From contig NC_016135.3 in the NCBI RefSeq assembly GCF_000005505.3, forward strand, positions 27,738,758 to 27,802,757: DNA of 64,000 nt, read 5' to 3'. The position numbers and the translations under genes are program-made. The notes beneath the pieces are model-generated. The model was not told the DNA's origin. It worked only from the letters and a program-made list of their open reading frames with translations, and did not search any database. Numbering within the stretch: the first letter of the stretch is position 1; each line of letters opens with the position of its first letter. Of the stretch, positions 52,201-62,922 are shown piece by piece. Source of the stretch: Brachypodium distachyon. Taxonomy: Eukaryota > Streptophyta > Magnoliopsida > Poales > Poaceae.

Positions 52201-54233
52201 AATCATGCAGTTCATTGATTTTTGAATTAGAAAGAAAGGAGTATATGGCCTGCTCAAGGTAGGTGAATAGAAGTAGACGGGAATCATAATACACACTGGA
52301 GTCTACCATCTTGAGAAAATTCAAGCAGACAAAACCCAGATAATTTTTATCCAAGTAAAAAGGAACATTCAGGTAGGCTACTAGTCTAAGACGCTATTTT
52401 GTTTGCATGGTTTAATTACCAAAACATTCTCCTGCTGTTGCAAATAAATATCTTATCTTAGGCCTTCTGCTGTTCCATCAGCCTTTTTTTACCTTTTGCG
52501 ATCACTTTAGAGTAACAGTTCAAAGTGGCTTTTCACACACAGGTAGCAAGATCTATCTACTTTGACTAACTGCTATGTGTGCGCACCTCCATGGAGATCT
52601 GTTTCGCAACAAGTGCTCAAAGTGGCCGCACAAAGTGATACATAGTGACTTCCAAGAACTTTGCATTTCCCCCTGGCTACACATGGCCATGGGCTTAATT
52701 GGCCGAGAAGTGGGAGCATTATCAAAAGGTGGAATCATGTCAAACCATTTTGCTGTCCTATTTCTGCAATGACAACTTCCTTGAGTCGTAAGCTTGTTTC
52801 TTTTTCTTGGTTCAGAACAATGGAAAAGGAAACTTATCTAGAAGCTTGCCTCATCTTTTTCTAGCAACAGATTCAAAGGAAACACCGTCCTGGACCGAGA
52901 GTTGGCAAAAGGAGAATTCGACAGGAAATTGTCTCGAATGGGGTTCTAGAAATGTTGGACCCGACTCCATCATGTCTTGCTCCTTTCTTAAAGGTAAGTG
53001 ATCTGTCCAAATCACATGAGTTGTCTACACATTATGATAGCTTCACGCTCAAACCAGAAAGGATTTTTCAAGCCAAGTTTACAACTATTTTCAGAGATGG
53101 GCCTGTTCTTTTAGAAAAAACTAAGGCGCACATCAAGACTAATGCACTCTGATTTGAAGTGATATAGTCACATGGTTATTCTCTTGCAAACTGTGGAGTT
53201 TTTTATCGACGCTTGTTCTGAGATTTCAGTTGAATTGATTTAAATGGCATGAAGTGTTCCATCAGTTTATCACGAACTCTAGCCCTAAACTCTCAGTTCT
53301 CCAAGTCATGGCAGGATAAAAGAAGAGACAAACCAACAGACAGAAAGGAAAAGCAACCCCAAATTCTAGCATCATCATGTCACAATAAAAGAACCACTAG
53401 GGTGCTGTCTATCCACCTCCCGTTTGGCTTTCCATCCTCTCTTCTTCTTTTCCCCACTTACTAGGTTCAGAACTTGTAACTCAGATAGTATTTCATGACG
53501 TCAAGCCAGCCAATTACTATAATTTTACAGAAATGCATGTCATAATCTATCTTCATCGATCCATAACTGCTTTGATTTTCAGCTAGTCACCAGTTTAATC
53601 TCATGCATACATTTGGATCAAATATGTCATGGAGATATTTTAGTACCCTCGTAAGTTTGGAGACTATTTACTTTTGACAGTATGTACACTTGAAGACTAG
53701 GTAGGTAAAAAGAGTGGGAAGCTGGGAAGAGGGACAAGAAGAGAAACAGCATAATGGCGGGGAAGGACTTTGAAAGAGCCAACTGGGCCCAGAAGGGGGA
53801 GGCCCAGGCGAGCCACAAGGAGGGGGCAGGAGGACGGAAGCTCAGAGCTGGCGGGCCCGGTTCTGTTTCCGTGGGCCAACCAAGGTAGTAGGCCTTTTAA
53901 TTTTCTCCTCGTGGGGCCACCGCTCAGAGGCCTTCACATGACCCTTGTCTCCTGACGCCCCTTGCTCGCGCGTCGAGTACGCACGTACGTTGCGGCGGGC
54001 CCACCCGATTCGGTTTCAGCAGTGGTAGTTGTCCCACGTGGCATCATCTAATTTGTCTTTGTTTGGAAACAGCATGATTACATTTCTACATCGAGTTCAA
54101 GCTCGACTTTGAGTATGTGGGTTTCGAGTATATTGACAATTGAAATTTTCTGCTGATTCGTGTGTGCCCTTTTTGAAGGTTTATCTTTGGTAGCTGTTGC
54201 AAGTTCTAGAAGAGGTGGGCTCTCTTCGCACGA
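49228..54233. other. Gene-poor stretch, no gene supported
   Basis: About 5 kb with no recognised domain. 49862-49905 has a Stowaway-like end and a doubled CTTATATTATGGAACG. The longest open frame (50521-51474, plus, 317 codons) begins at TTG, is rich in Cys, His and Pro and matches no family I know. Frames at 51823-53152 are short and unconvincing. Confidence 0.4.
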
Positions 54234-54338
54234 AAAACCAAAGTAAACATCAGATAGTGTTCACTAGTGTGATGTTTATCTGACTTTTACGGATACATAA
54301 ACCAAGTAAACATCAGATGGTGTTTAACTAGTGTGATG
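54234..54338. repeat. Local direct duplication, ~40 bp, 65 bp apart
   Basis: AAACCAAAGTAAACATCAGA..GTGTT..CTAGTGTGATG occurs at about 54234-54274 and, with small changes, at 54299-54338. Comparable small duplications lie near 54780-54865 and 55151-55216. Confidence 0.75.
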
Positions 54339-55554
54339 CAGTGCTATGATTAATCACCCCAAGGATGGATCATGCATATGCATGCATAGTGTTAAGCAGA
54401 GACAAGAATTAAAGGCAGGTGATTGATTAATCCGTGGAATCAGGGGATCGATCGAAAGGCAAATTAAGTGTCCGGTCATGGTCCCTTGTGTCGATCTTGG
54501 TGATGATGTGCTATAATAATGGCGCCGGGCTATTTTTTTCTTATATATACTTGTTTTTCTCTTGTTTCATACTTTCATTTGGAATAAGTAACACGCTGCA
54601 TCAATCGTGGAGCTCTTACTGTTTAAGTAAAAAAAACATGCCGCAGTCATTTAGTAAATACTTCTTGGACGGTTTGATCTCTTGGTGAATTTGGTTGGTA
54701 GACATGGCGCTGGCTTGGCCAGGCAGACACGTCCATGGACGGCCGCAGATTTGCATATGTTGTCATCCACCTTTTAATTTCCTGATTCTGCAATCGTTTA
54801 ATTTGGACGGTTTTCAATTTTTCCAGGTTCTGCAATATATCCTTTAATTTGGACGGTCTTTTTTTTTCCTGGTAGCAAGCAAGGATATGCCATGCATCAA
54901 GTTGACTGGACACTTTTTCTTTCGATTTTCTTGCATGTGGAATGAATAGTACTGTACATGTGTATACACCGAAGCAACTTGCGAGAACTATATTCCAGTA
55001 ATATTCTTCCTCGCCCTTCGATCTTGTGTGTCCATCCAATAATGTGGTCCGTTTTTTGACATTGAAACACAGGGAGAGACCAATATATAAATCATGGATT
55101 CACAGAAAACAATACTATAATAATATTCGTCTGGTCGCCATCGGCCGTGTCCGTGTGGGTGTTATAGGTTGCATACATATGTTTCGTATCCAGCCGTGTG
55201 GGTGTTATAGGTTGCAATTCATGTCGATCGATGTTGTTGTAAGTGAACAAAACTGCTGAGCGTGCCGTCTGTATATACACGTGTAGCGTACGTTAATTAG
55301 CAGCTAGCAAGTGGTTGTGTTGTTGATGATGCATACGTGTTGTCTTATCCGGTAGCGGGGTGAGGGAATAATCCGAGATTGCAATTGGTGGTGAGACAAG
55401 GACGACGACCCTCACTCACACCTTGCTCCCTCCTCTCCTCCTCTGGACCACAATGCACCCGGTGGTAGCTGCCTGCTGTAGTTGCTGCTCCCTTGCGTGT
55501 CCGCTGCTGAAATGACCGCAATGCCCCCTCAACTCGTCGTCCTATTGCAATCTA

Positions 55555-55668
55555 CTCACTCCGTTACATAATTCTTGTCGGAATATTGCATGTACGTAGA
55601 CAATTTTTAGAAATAGATACATCTATTTTTGAGCAAATTTGAGACAAGAATTATTGAACGGAGGGAGT
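55555..55668. mobile_element. Stowaway MITE
   Basis: CTCACTCCGTTACATAATTCTTGTC pairs with GACAAGAATTATTGAACGGAGGGAG, flanked by TA at both ends. 114 bp. Confidence 0.88.
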
Positions 55669-56524
55669 ATTATCGTACATTTTGTACCCCTCTTTTTTCT
55701 ATTGCATGCGGTTTTTTTTTTACAAATTACTTGAATATTGACAAGCGCGATTTCAAAATTTGAATGAATTCACTAGTATACGTCATCCATCCTTGGAGCG
55801 TATATGCATGCTCTTGACCGGTATGGACATTTCGCTGCATGACTAATTGTGGGGGGTCATCTAATTGCCATTTCTATCCTGCATGTATGCATTTAATTAG
55901 TGACAAATTAGCCGCACGCGCCTATGATTAAGGACTGCAAATGCATGCATGGTCCTGCATATACCGAACGTACGTGCATTGGCAGATGGAGTATGAATTT
56001 GTTCCGTGTGGGTCTCAACGATCGATCTCGTGCATCCTTCGATCTTCAGGTTAGGTATAGGCAGATATATAGGTTTGCCAAAAAAAAAATCAGATCCAGA
56101 AATTATGGGCCAGTTTCTCAACGTAGTACAGGTAGTTGTAGGTAGCCTAGCTAGCTAGGTTACATAGCGACTGATCCATTGATATGCATGCATGCGACAA
56201 CCGAGCGTGTTGTGCAGTGCATCGCTAGCTGGCCGGGAAAGTCTAACGTCGTACGAACCTAAGTTTATTATGTATGTACGAAATTCTTCTTGAGCTTGAG
56301 TTCGTGCTTACTTAATTAATTTTGTACATTTCCACATTTTAAGGAGATTTCTTTAAAACATTATGGCCCTATAAAAAGTGCAAACAATGTCCAGTTAGTG
56401 AGCAAAATTCACGATATAACGTAGCTATCCCATGGGTAGGTTATACTCCCTCCACCCGGAAATAAGTGACTTGATCATATTTATTTTCTCACGAATTTTT
56501 GTATGCATGGAGAATATAAGGAAT

Positions 56525-56669
56525 TTTCACTATGGAGGAAGACTCGGCGCATGGAGTCTAGCAATAAACATATAGTCTAGCTAGTAATTAATTAGTTAAT
56601 TGCATCTCTGTCCTATGGAGAATCAAGCTAGCTAGCCCATTTCACTATGGAGGAAGACTCGGCGCATGG
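56525..56669. repeat. Perfect 30-base direct repeat, 115 bp apart
   Basis: The phrase starting TTTCACTATGGAGGAAGACT occupies 56525-56554 and 56640-56669 without mismatch. Confidence 0.85.
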
Positions 56670-57201
56670 GAAGCATGCATGCAGAGCTAGCCCTAGCTAA
56701 TTTTCTCCTATTTGTTTCAGTATTGTACCTGCAAGCAATGTAAAAGGAGGCAGGAAATTACTTAAGGGTCCAAATGAACATGGGTCCATGGAGAGTACTG
56801 TACTCTGTCAGTATATTACTTTTATAACGGTATACAAGAGTCGAACAGTAGTTCTTGTTTTTTCCAAACACAGCTCGACCGATCGTACACATATAAGTTT
56901 TTCCCTGAGGATTTTTTTTAGGGAATCGTACATATAGTTAGTTTGTTATGGGAGGGACAGATGGGTAATTACGCGTGTGGGCCAGCGCGACACTAGCATC
57001 TCCGTGGTGGGCCTGTCGTGTCCCCCGGTCCACCCCTCTCTCACTCACTCACGTACAAAGTGTGAGAGCTAGCTTGCCAAATGCCAAGTGAGTGAGTGAG
57101 AAAGAGAGAGAAGCTGCCTAGCCAATTATAGCCGGACGTACGAAAAGTTTAGCTAGCTACCAAAGCAATCTCCTGCCCCTGTAGCTCTCCCCCTTCCTCC
57201 T

Positions 57202-57207
57202 CTATAA
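57202..57207 (+). promoter_or_regulatory. Candidate TATA box of MIR393
   Basis: CTCTATAACTC within a CT-rich tract, about 265 bases upstream of the hairpin. It would place transcription start near 57235. Confidence 0.4.
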
Positions 57208-57481
57208 CTCTCTTCCTCTTCTCTCTATGCAGCCATTGCCAATTTGACATGCTAGCTAGCTGCTGTTTGTTAATTTATAACCCCTTCTTCGATCTCCTCC
57301 TCCTCTTATAGCTTAGCTACTCAGATACATATAGCTCTCGTCGATCAGAAAGCGTTTGCAATTCGATCGACGTCCTAGCTAGCAACCATGGATGATATCT
57401 GAGCATATGCATGGCTAGCTCTGTGTGGGTAGCTGCTCTGGCTGGCAAATTAGTGTAAGCTTCAGGAAGCTAGTGGAGGAC

Positions 57482-57502
57482 TCCAAAGGGATCGCATTGA
57501 TC
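57482..57502 (+). ncRNA. Mature miR393 (5p)
   Basis: Matches the conserved 21-base plant miR393 at every position as I remember it. A T at 57503 would allow the 22-base form. Confidence 0.95.
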
Positions 57503-57558
57503 TCATCAGCTGCATCCAAGCATGAATCAACGGATGGATGGATCGATGCATATGCAAG

Positions 57559-57580
57559 ATCAGTGCAATCCCTTTGGAAT
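57559..57580 (+). ncRNA. miR393 star strand (3p)
   Basis: Complementary to the 5p strand with the expected two-base 3' offset. Confidence 0.85.
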
Positions 57581-57597
57581 TCTCGACTCGCCTCTGC

Positions 57598-59183
57598 CTC
57601 GGTCGGTCACGCGCCTTCTTTTCTGCATCTGTCTGTAGACATGGATGATCAGCAGGTGCCGGGAGGTAAATGATTTTGTCCCTCCGTATGCTTCTCCTTT
57701 TTCCGTTAATTATCTTTTTGTGGTCTTAAAAGGGTTCATTAATCGATCGAGTTTCCCAATCTGGGTTTGGATTTTTATTTTATTTTGGAAATCTGGGTTT
57801 GGATTTTAAGCAGCTAGCGGCCTGCGGGTGTAAAATTGGAACGGGGTAGTAATTCGTTGTTAAGAATTATTATAGCACTTCTTTCTTTATTTTTTGTTAC
57901 AGGATCAGCAAGCTTAATCTGGGTTTGGATGTTTGCAAGAATATTATCGATTTACCGTCACTTCGTCAGTAGTCTTTCAGGCCCAATTACTTATCTTTTT
58001 TGTTGTATATGGATCAACTGCTGCACATATGTTTCGAATATTTGGCAATATGTAGATGATAGCAAAAGAAAGGAGCTAAGCTAGCAGCAGGCATCTCGGT
58101 ACGTTTGGCATAAACTTTACACGTTATTAGGATAACGACTGCACTAGGATTTCGCATATCCTTTCTTTTCCGGCCTTCTCTTCGTCGAACAATTACATAG
58201 CCAGAGGCCAGCCATCCCACTTGTTCTCAGTTAACTAAAGATCCAAAGCAAATCATGCTAGGCCTAAATTATGTTAGGTACATGCATTGTGAAGCCTGAG
58301 CAATTGATTTTTTTTTTTCGAAAAGGAGGGAAGTCTCCGGCCTCTGCATCGATCGATCATCATATGCACACAGCCAACTGAACAATCGATTTGTTCACAT
58401 ACAGACCTGGGACAGTTAATTTGTGGTGTCTGAGTCCGTATGTTGATATGGCCTAAATATGTGTGCATGGTCTCTATCGCGGATTCAGAGCTAGCTGTTG
58501 GATGAATCTCTGCTTAAAGTGCGAATTTGGCTGTTTTTCTGGCAGTGATGATCAGTGTGAGCTAAGCCCAAACATGCACGTTCTTCAGTTCCATCCATCT
58601 ATGTATGCATTAACCACATTACCTGCCTAGCCTCTGTGCCTGCTGCATGCGCAGGAGGTCCAACTGTGTGTTATGTCTATGCATATTCCTGCTTGCTTGC
58701 ATTTGGATCTCTTCTCCGTGTCCTCTCTCTGTTGTCCGACTGAATAACTACTTGCCGCATATGGATGCAGTAGTGATAGTAATTGACTGAGCACACTCAG
58801 TCACTCACTGTGTACATACATATATGGCTGGTGGTACATTATTGGTGCATGCGTGTAACCAAGTGAACAAAGGAAATGCTACAAATATAAACCAGCTGCA
58901 CACCCGAGGTCTGCCTTTTCATTATCCGTGCTTAAAATTCAAGTAGAGTAATTAATCTGCTCGAGGTCTTAATATTCCCCACTGAATTTTGGAAACTTTG
59001 TTTATTGTTTGTCAATCCATCTCACAATGTTTATTCAAGCATCCAGCAAGTATTTTTTTTCTTCCTGGCTGCTTATTATTCGAAGTGGTTTTCGCTATAC
59101 TACTGTAGCTGTATTTTCTTTTCATCTGTCATGACTTAGCGAGAAGAGAAACAAGGAAGCAAAAATTGGAAAAGAAACATGTA
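57598..59183. other. MIR393 downstream region
   Basis: No coding region recognised. It probably includes the 3' part of the primary transcript. It contains the first copy of the ~195 bp direct repeat (58645-58837). Confidence 0.4.
58645..58837 (+). repeat. Direct repeat, copy 1 (partner 60827-61021)
   Basis: Starts GCATGCGCAGGAGGTCCAAC and ends near GGTGGTAC. About 85% identical by eye to 60827-61021, in the same orientation, 2.2 kb away. Confidence 0.85.
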
Positions 59184-59293
59184 CTCCCTCCCCTCCGGCC
59201 GGAATTACTTGTCGAAATATTACATGTATCTAGACGTTTTTTACTCATAGATACATCCGCAAATTTGAGACAAGTAATACCGGTCGGAGGGAG
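59184..59293. mobile_element. Stowaway MITE
   Basis: CTCCCTCCCCTCCGGCCGGAATTACTTGTC pairs with the inverse end GACAAGTAATACCGGTCGGAGGGAG. TA on both sides. It lies ~165 bases downstream of the F-box pseudogene. Confidence 0.88.
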
Positions 59294-59458
59294 TAAATAA
59301 ATCTGCTGTTGTGTTCTTTTAGCAACAAGTGTATGTAGTATTATGACCTTTGTTCCTAAATATAAAGACCCGTTTGACATAATGTATATATAAAAAGTAC
59401 TAATATTTACAATATCGAATAAGTAATACATATCATGATACTATACTATATACTCCTA

Positions 59459-60552
59459 TCAAGAAAGAGAATTGTATATCCTCCAACGCGTGTTGAGGGG
59501 AATATTTACCGATGGCGCAATCCTCCCCGCGACAAGATCAGCTACTCTGAAAACCTGCAGGGCGTTGGCGCCAGAGCTGATCACTCGCAGCTCCGGCTCT
59601 CCCAAGTCCCGCACGTCCAGGCTGAGCCCACAGCATACGCCGCCGCTGAAATCGCCCGCCGGACACGCGGCGATCACCCTGGGTGCCGGCAGCAAAGGGT
59701 CGAGCTCGAGAATCGGCCGTGTCGTTGATGATGATTCATTGTTGTTGTTGTCCATGGTCGTCGGAGGTCCGAGCGCGTATAGCTTCCCTTGGAAGGAGAT
59801 AGGCACGGGGAACTTCTTGAGGCGCCAGGCCGAGACGCGCCATTGCTGGCCCTCCCCGGTGCTAGCGAAGAGCACGCGGCGTCTGCCGTCGACGTAGGTC
59901 GCGATCTTGACCGTGGCGACGTCGGCCCCGCTCACGCTCAGGGCGGCCGGCGTGCCGTGGAAGAGATGCTGGAGGTCGGTCGTGGAGGGTGTGCTCCCAG
60001 TCCCAGCGCTGCGGTGGTCGTCGGGGAGAGGAGCGGCGGGAGGTCGAGGGAGTCGCCGGTGAAGGGGTGGAGGAGACGGACGGGATTGTGGGCGCCGCCG
60101 GAGCCCTGCTGCTTCTGGAGCAGGAGGAGGATGCCGTCGACGGAGTTGAGGACGATGTGGTCGCCGAGAAGAGGGAGCCGCTGGTGGGCGCGGGCTCCCG
60201 TGGAGCGGTTCACGAAGCGTCCCGTGGTCGGCGCCGACGTCTCGCCGGCACCGGTGCCGGCGGGGGGAAGCATGATCCAGTGGCGCGGGTGGAAGCGCGG
60301 GTCGAGGATGCCGCGGCCGCGGGGGGAGGCGGTGCTGGCGCGCCAGTGGGCGCAGGCGGCGCGGAGGCGGACGTAGTCGAGGAGGTCGCCGGTGGCCAGC
60401 ACGCGCCAGCCGACGAGGTCGACCAGATCTGCCTGCAGAGACATCCACGGGGACGCGTCGGAGTAGCTGGTGGTGGCACTCGAAGAGGGATCAGCGCTGA
60501 TGGCCGCGGGAGCGCACTCGCAACCCGCCGCCGCCGCCGGAGACGACGACAT
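59459..60552 (-). pseudogene. F-box/DUF295 protein, frameshifted and C-terminally truncated
   Basis: The start MSSSPAAAAG (60552) leads to an F-box-like stretch (~36-75, WMSLQADLVDLVGWRVLATGDLLDYVRLRAACAHW). A DUF295-type body follows (RHWIMLPP, FVNRSTG, HIVLNSVDGILLLL, VRLLHPFTGDSLDLPPL). Near 59985-60010 the reading must change frame, equivalent to one lost base, to continue as STTDLQHLFHGTPAALSVSGADVATVKIATYVDGRR...KKFPVPISFQGKLYALG...VFRVADLVAGRIAPS. After that the usual family end (IGG.LFLG...) is missing. F-box proteins recruit substrates to SCF ubiquitin ligases, and this family is large and fast-evolving in grasses. Most likely a pseudogene, but a sequencing error at the shift cannot be excluded. 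Confidence 0.8.
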
Positions 60553-60826
60553 GGATCCGTCCTAAACTAAACTGCTGTATAGATCGATCCGTTTGTTATT
60601 ATTTTTTCGGCGAAACGAACTTCCGCCAGTGATCACGAAATAAAAAGAAGTGGACTCGGAGGGTCTGGCTTTTTATCAGGGAAGACCGGAAGAGGCCCAA
60701 GCAAGCACAGGGGAGCTCCGTGGGCCTGGAGCGACGGCGGCAAAGACGGGCCAAGGTCAATCTTGGCGCGCTGGGCTTCTGGCTCTGTTCTCTAAGCCGG
60801 CCCGGGTTATTTAATGGGCCACGTAT

Positions 60827-61021
60827 GCATGCGCGGGAGGCCCAACTGTTTGTTGTATGTCTATGCATAATCGTGCTTGCTTGAATTTGGATTTCTTCTC
60901 TGTGTCCTCTCTCTTTTGTCCGACTGAATAATTACTTTGCTGCATATGGATGCAGAGTAGTAGTAAGTAATTGACCGAGCACACGGTCACTCACTGTGTA
61001 CGTATAAATGCACGGTGGTAC
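60827..61021 (+). repeat. Direct repeat, copy 2 (partner 58645-58837)
   Basis: Starts GCATGCGCGGGAGGCCCAAC and ends GGTGGTAC, followed at once by a partial Stowaway end (about 61021-61075, AAGTCACTTAATAC...GGAGGAAGTAGTA). Confidence 0.85.
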
Positions 61022-61159
61022 TCTCTAGATACATGTGATAGAAAGTCACTTAATACGTACGGATTGGAGGAAGTAGTAATTAACGGATCGTTATTTGCTA
61101 AATCCAAACAGGGCCTAAACTAAAAAATGATATATGTACGTGGCACGAAGACCAATTAG

Positions 61160-61545
61160 CTCAGAGATTACTTTGTACATATAGGAGCAACTTAATTTGG
61201 AATAAGGTATAGCTCTCATCTGCAGCTACTTGATATACAATGACAACAGTAGTTGGCAGACGAAACCGCAACGGCAACAAGAGGCGTGAAGTCACAATGC
61301 TGTCGCCAGCAACAATGGCAGGCATAGCTCCATGACTGGCAACCATGTTGCGTCTCGTACACGTAGCACTACAATGCTCGTCACCCCGTACACACATCAT
61401 CTGGGTGACTGGGTACCAAGAAAGAGGGTGTTTCCTCCTATGCTTGTCAACGGGACGACCTTGCCCATGGCAAGATCAGCCACTCTGTAAACTAGCACGC
61501 TGTCGTCGTAACCGACCACCAGCATCTCCGAGTCGCCACAAATGA
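61160..61545 (-). pseudogene. F-box/DUF295 C-terminal fragment
   Basis: The minus strand reads GDSEMLVVGYDDSVLVYRVADLAMGKVVPLTSIGGNTLFLGTQSP, then a stop, then in a shifted frame NMVASHGAMPAIVAGDSIV. These are the final blocks of the DUF295 family. No upstream part is attached. It overlaps in homology with the fragment at 61986-62382, so it is a separate copy. Confidence 0.75.
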
Positions 61546-61985
61546 TACATGTACGGAGTACCTATCTTTTTATTTTCCCTAAAAACCAATCTTTTATTTA
61601 ATCTAAAAATACTTGGAGGTTTTTTTTTCCGTCCCCTGACAAGTGACAAACACCCCCCTCCCGTCCGCTCCGTATCTCGTCCACCTCTTATCCTCAAGCA
61701 AGCAAAAAGAAAAAAAGACACGCCTTCTTGACGGCCTTTCATCTCCGTAGATCTCACGATTCGACAAAGTGACAAGAGACAGACGGGACGTATTATCACC
61801 ACCAAGTGCAAAATTAATGGAAGTACTCTTTTTAATCCATATTATACTTGTCGCGGTTTTATCTGCATATGCATGCATCTATGTACGTTTCATTTCATAG
61901 GTAAATGTATATCTAAACGATTCCGTGAGTCATATAGATTGTGACCGAAAGTAAAAACGTGACTGAAAGTAAAAATCTTCTGACG

Positions 61986-62382
61986 CTATCTAACATAGGG
62001 ATCCATCTTCCCCGCGACAAGATCGGCGACTCGGTAAACCACCCGGTCGCTGGAGTCAACGCCTTTCACCACCAGCATCTCCGAGGCACTGACTTGTAGG
62101 GTGGGGGAGCCATCGCCGCCGAGGAATTTGCCCGGCGGACACGTGGTGACCAGCTTCGGTGACCGCAGCAGAGGGTCGAGCTCCAAGATCGGGCGCGCTC
62201 CATTGTTTTCCGTGGTCGTCGCTCCTCCCAGCACGTATAGCTTTCCTTGGAACGACACCGGCATTGGTAACGACGGCGAGAGGCTCCAGGCAGGCGGCGC
62301 GGAAGCGGACGCAGTCGAGGAGGTCGATGGCGAGCACGCGCCAGCCGATGAGGTCGGCTAGATCCAGTGGGTGGCATGGCAA
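61986..62382 (-). pseudogene. F-box/DUF295 fragment with a large internal deletion
   Basis: The right end encodes an F-box-like piece (PLDLADLIGWRVLA..DLLDCVRFRAAC). Within ~100 bases the sequence jumps, in another frame, to SPSLPMPVSFQGKLYVLGGATT...ARPILELDPLL...SASEMLVVKGVDSSDRVVYRVADLVAGKMDPYV-stop. Several hundred bases of the family body are missing between them. It is non-functional. Confidence 0.78.
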
Positions 62383-62420
62383 TGGTTGAATTGGAGGCCG
62401 TACGTAGCTATCTGTGTATC

Positions 62421-62922
62421 ACCGTTTTCCGGCCTTATCCACACGCACCATTGATCCAACACGGACTCGTGTACTCGGGACTCCCACTGCCACTGGGCAC
62501 CGGCTAAAGTGGCTAGCTAGGCCGGCCTCCCCCCATCTCGATCGGCCTGTAGTCGATTCGAATATTAGTTTGTGTTTGGTTGGAGAGTGGGGTGGTTCCA
62601 ATTTGTTGTTCGGCCGCGGGGGGAGGCCAGTGGGAGCAGGCGGACTAATAAAAAGCCCGCAAAGAAGGTAGGCGACTGAGAAGGCCGCGCGTGGACGGAT
62701 AGATGATGGGCCACGAATGGATCGACCTGGCTACGATGCAATGGGCCTTTAGAAAGGCTGGAGCCCCAGGCCAGGCAAGCTTGTAACGACAAGGAAAAAC
62801 GGAACATTGAAGGGTGCTACTGCCAGTAGCTATCACGCACGTCGAGTCCAAGTTGGGGTCGCCCGCCGTTCGAGGACACCGTTTCCGGCCGGCCTTATCC
62901 ACATGCACCATCGATCCAACAT
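62421..62922. repeat. Local direct duplication, ~43 bp
   Basis: GGCCTTATCCACACGCACCA..GATCCAACA occurs at 62421-62463 and, slightly changed, at 62878-62922. Confidence 0.7.

Larger units (their letters stand above)
54339..57201. other. MIR393 upstream region, no gene seen
   Basis: AT-rich, with frequent CTAGCTAG and GCATGCATGC motifs. It contains one Stowaway (55555-55668), a partial one at ~56443-56490, and a 30-base perfect repeat. No coding region recognised. Confidence 0.4.
57468..57597 (+). ncRNA. MIR393: MIR393 precursor hairpin
   Basis: The 5' arm contains the canonical miR393 sequence at 57482-57502 (TCCAAAGGGATCGCATTGAT plus C). The 3' arm carries ATCAGTGCAATCCCTTTGGA at 57559-57578. 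The arms pair over the whole duplex with G:U and few mismatches, and pairing extends below it (GAGGACT with the ATTCTCGACTC side). The loop of about 55 bases is usual for this family. miR393 cleaves mRNAs of the TIR1/AFB auxin receptors and so dampens auxin response (established knowledge). Downstream, GGGAG|GTAAAT (57665|57666) and TTTTTGTTACAG|GATCAG (57902) could form an intron of the primary transcript, which is inference. An open frame across the hairpin starts at GTG and is not credible. Confidence 0.96.

Noticed and set aside
52905..52930. miR399-like sequence TGGCAAAAGGAGAATT
   Set aside because: Needs an inserted base to match miR399, and no complementary star arm lies within 150 bases on either side.
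57425..57673. 82-codon frame across the miR393 hairpin, as a possible micropeptide
   Set aside because: Begins at GTG; the sequence is explained by hairpin constraint.
62808..62825. miR319-like ATTGAAGGGTGCTACTG
   Set aside because: Mismatched at key positions and no long foldback partner.
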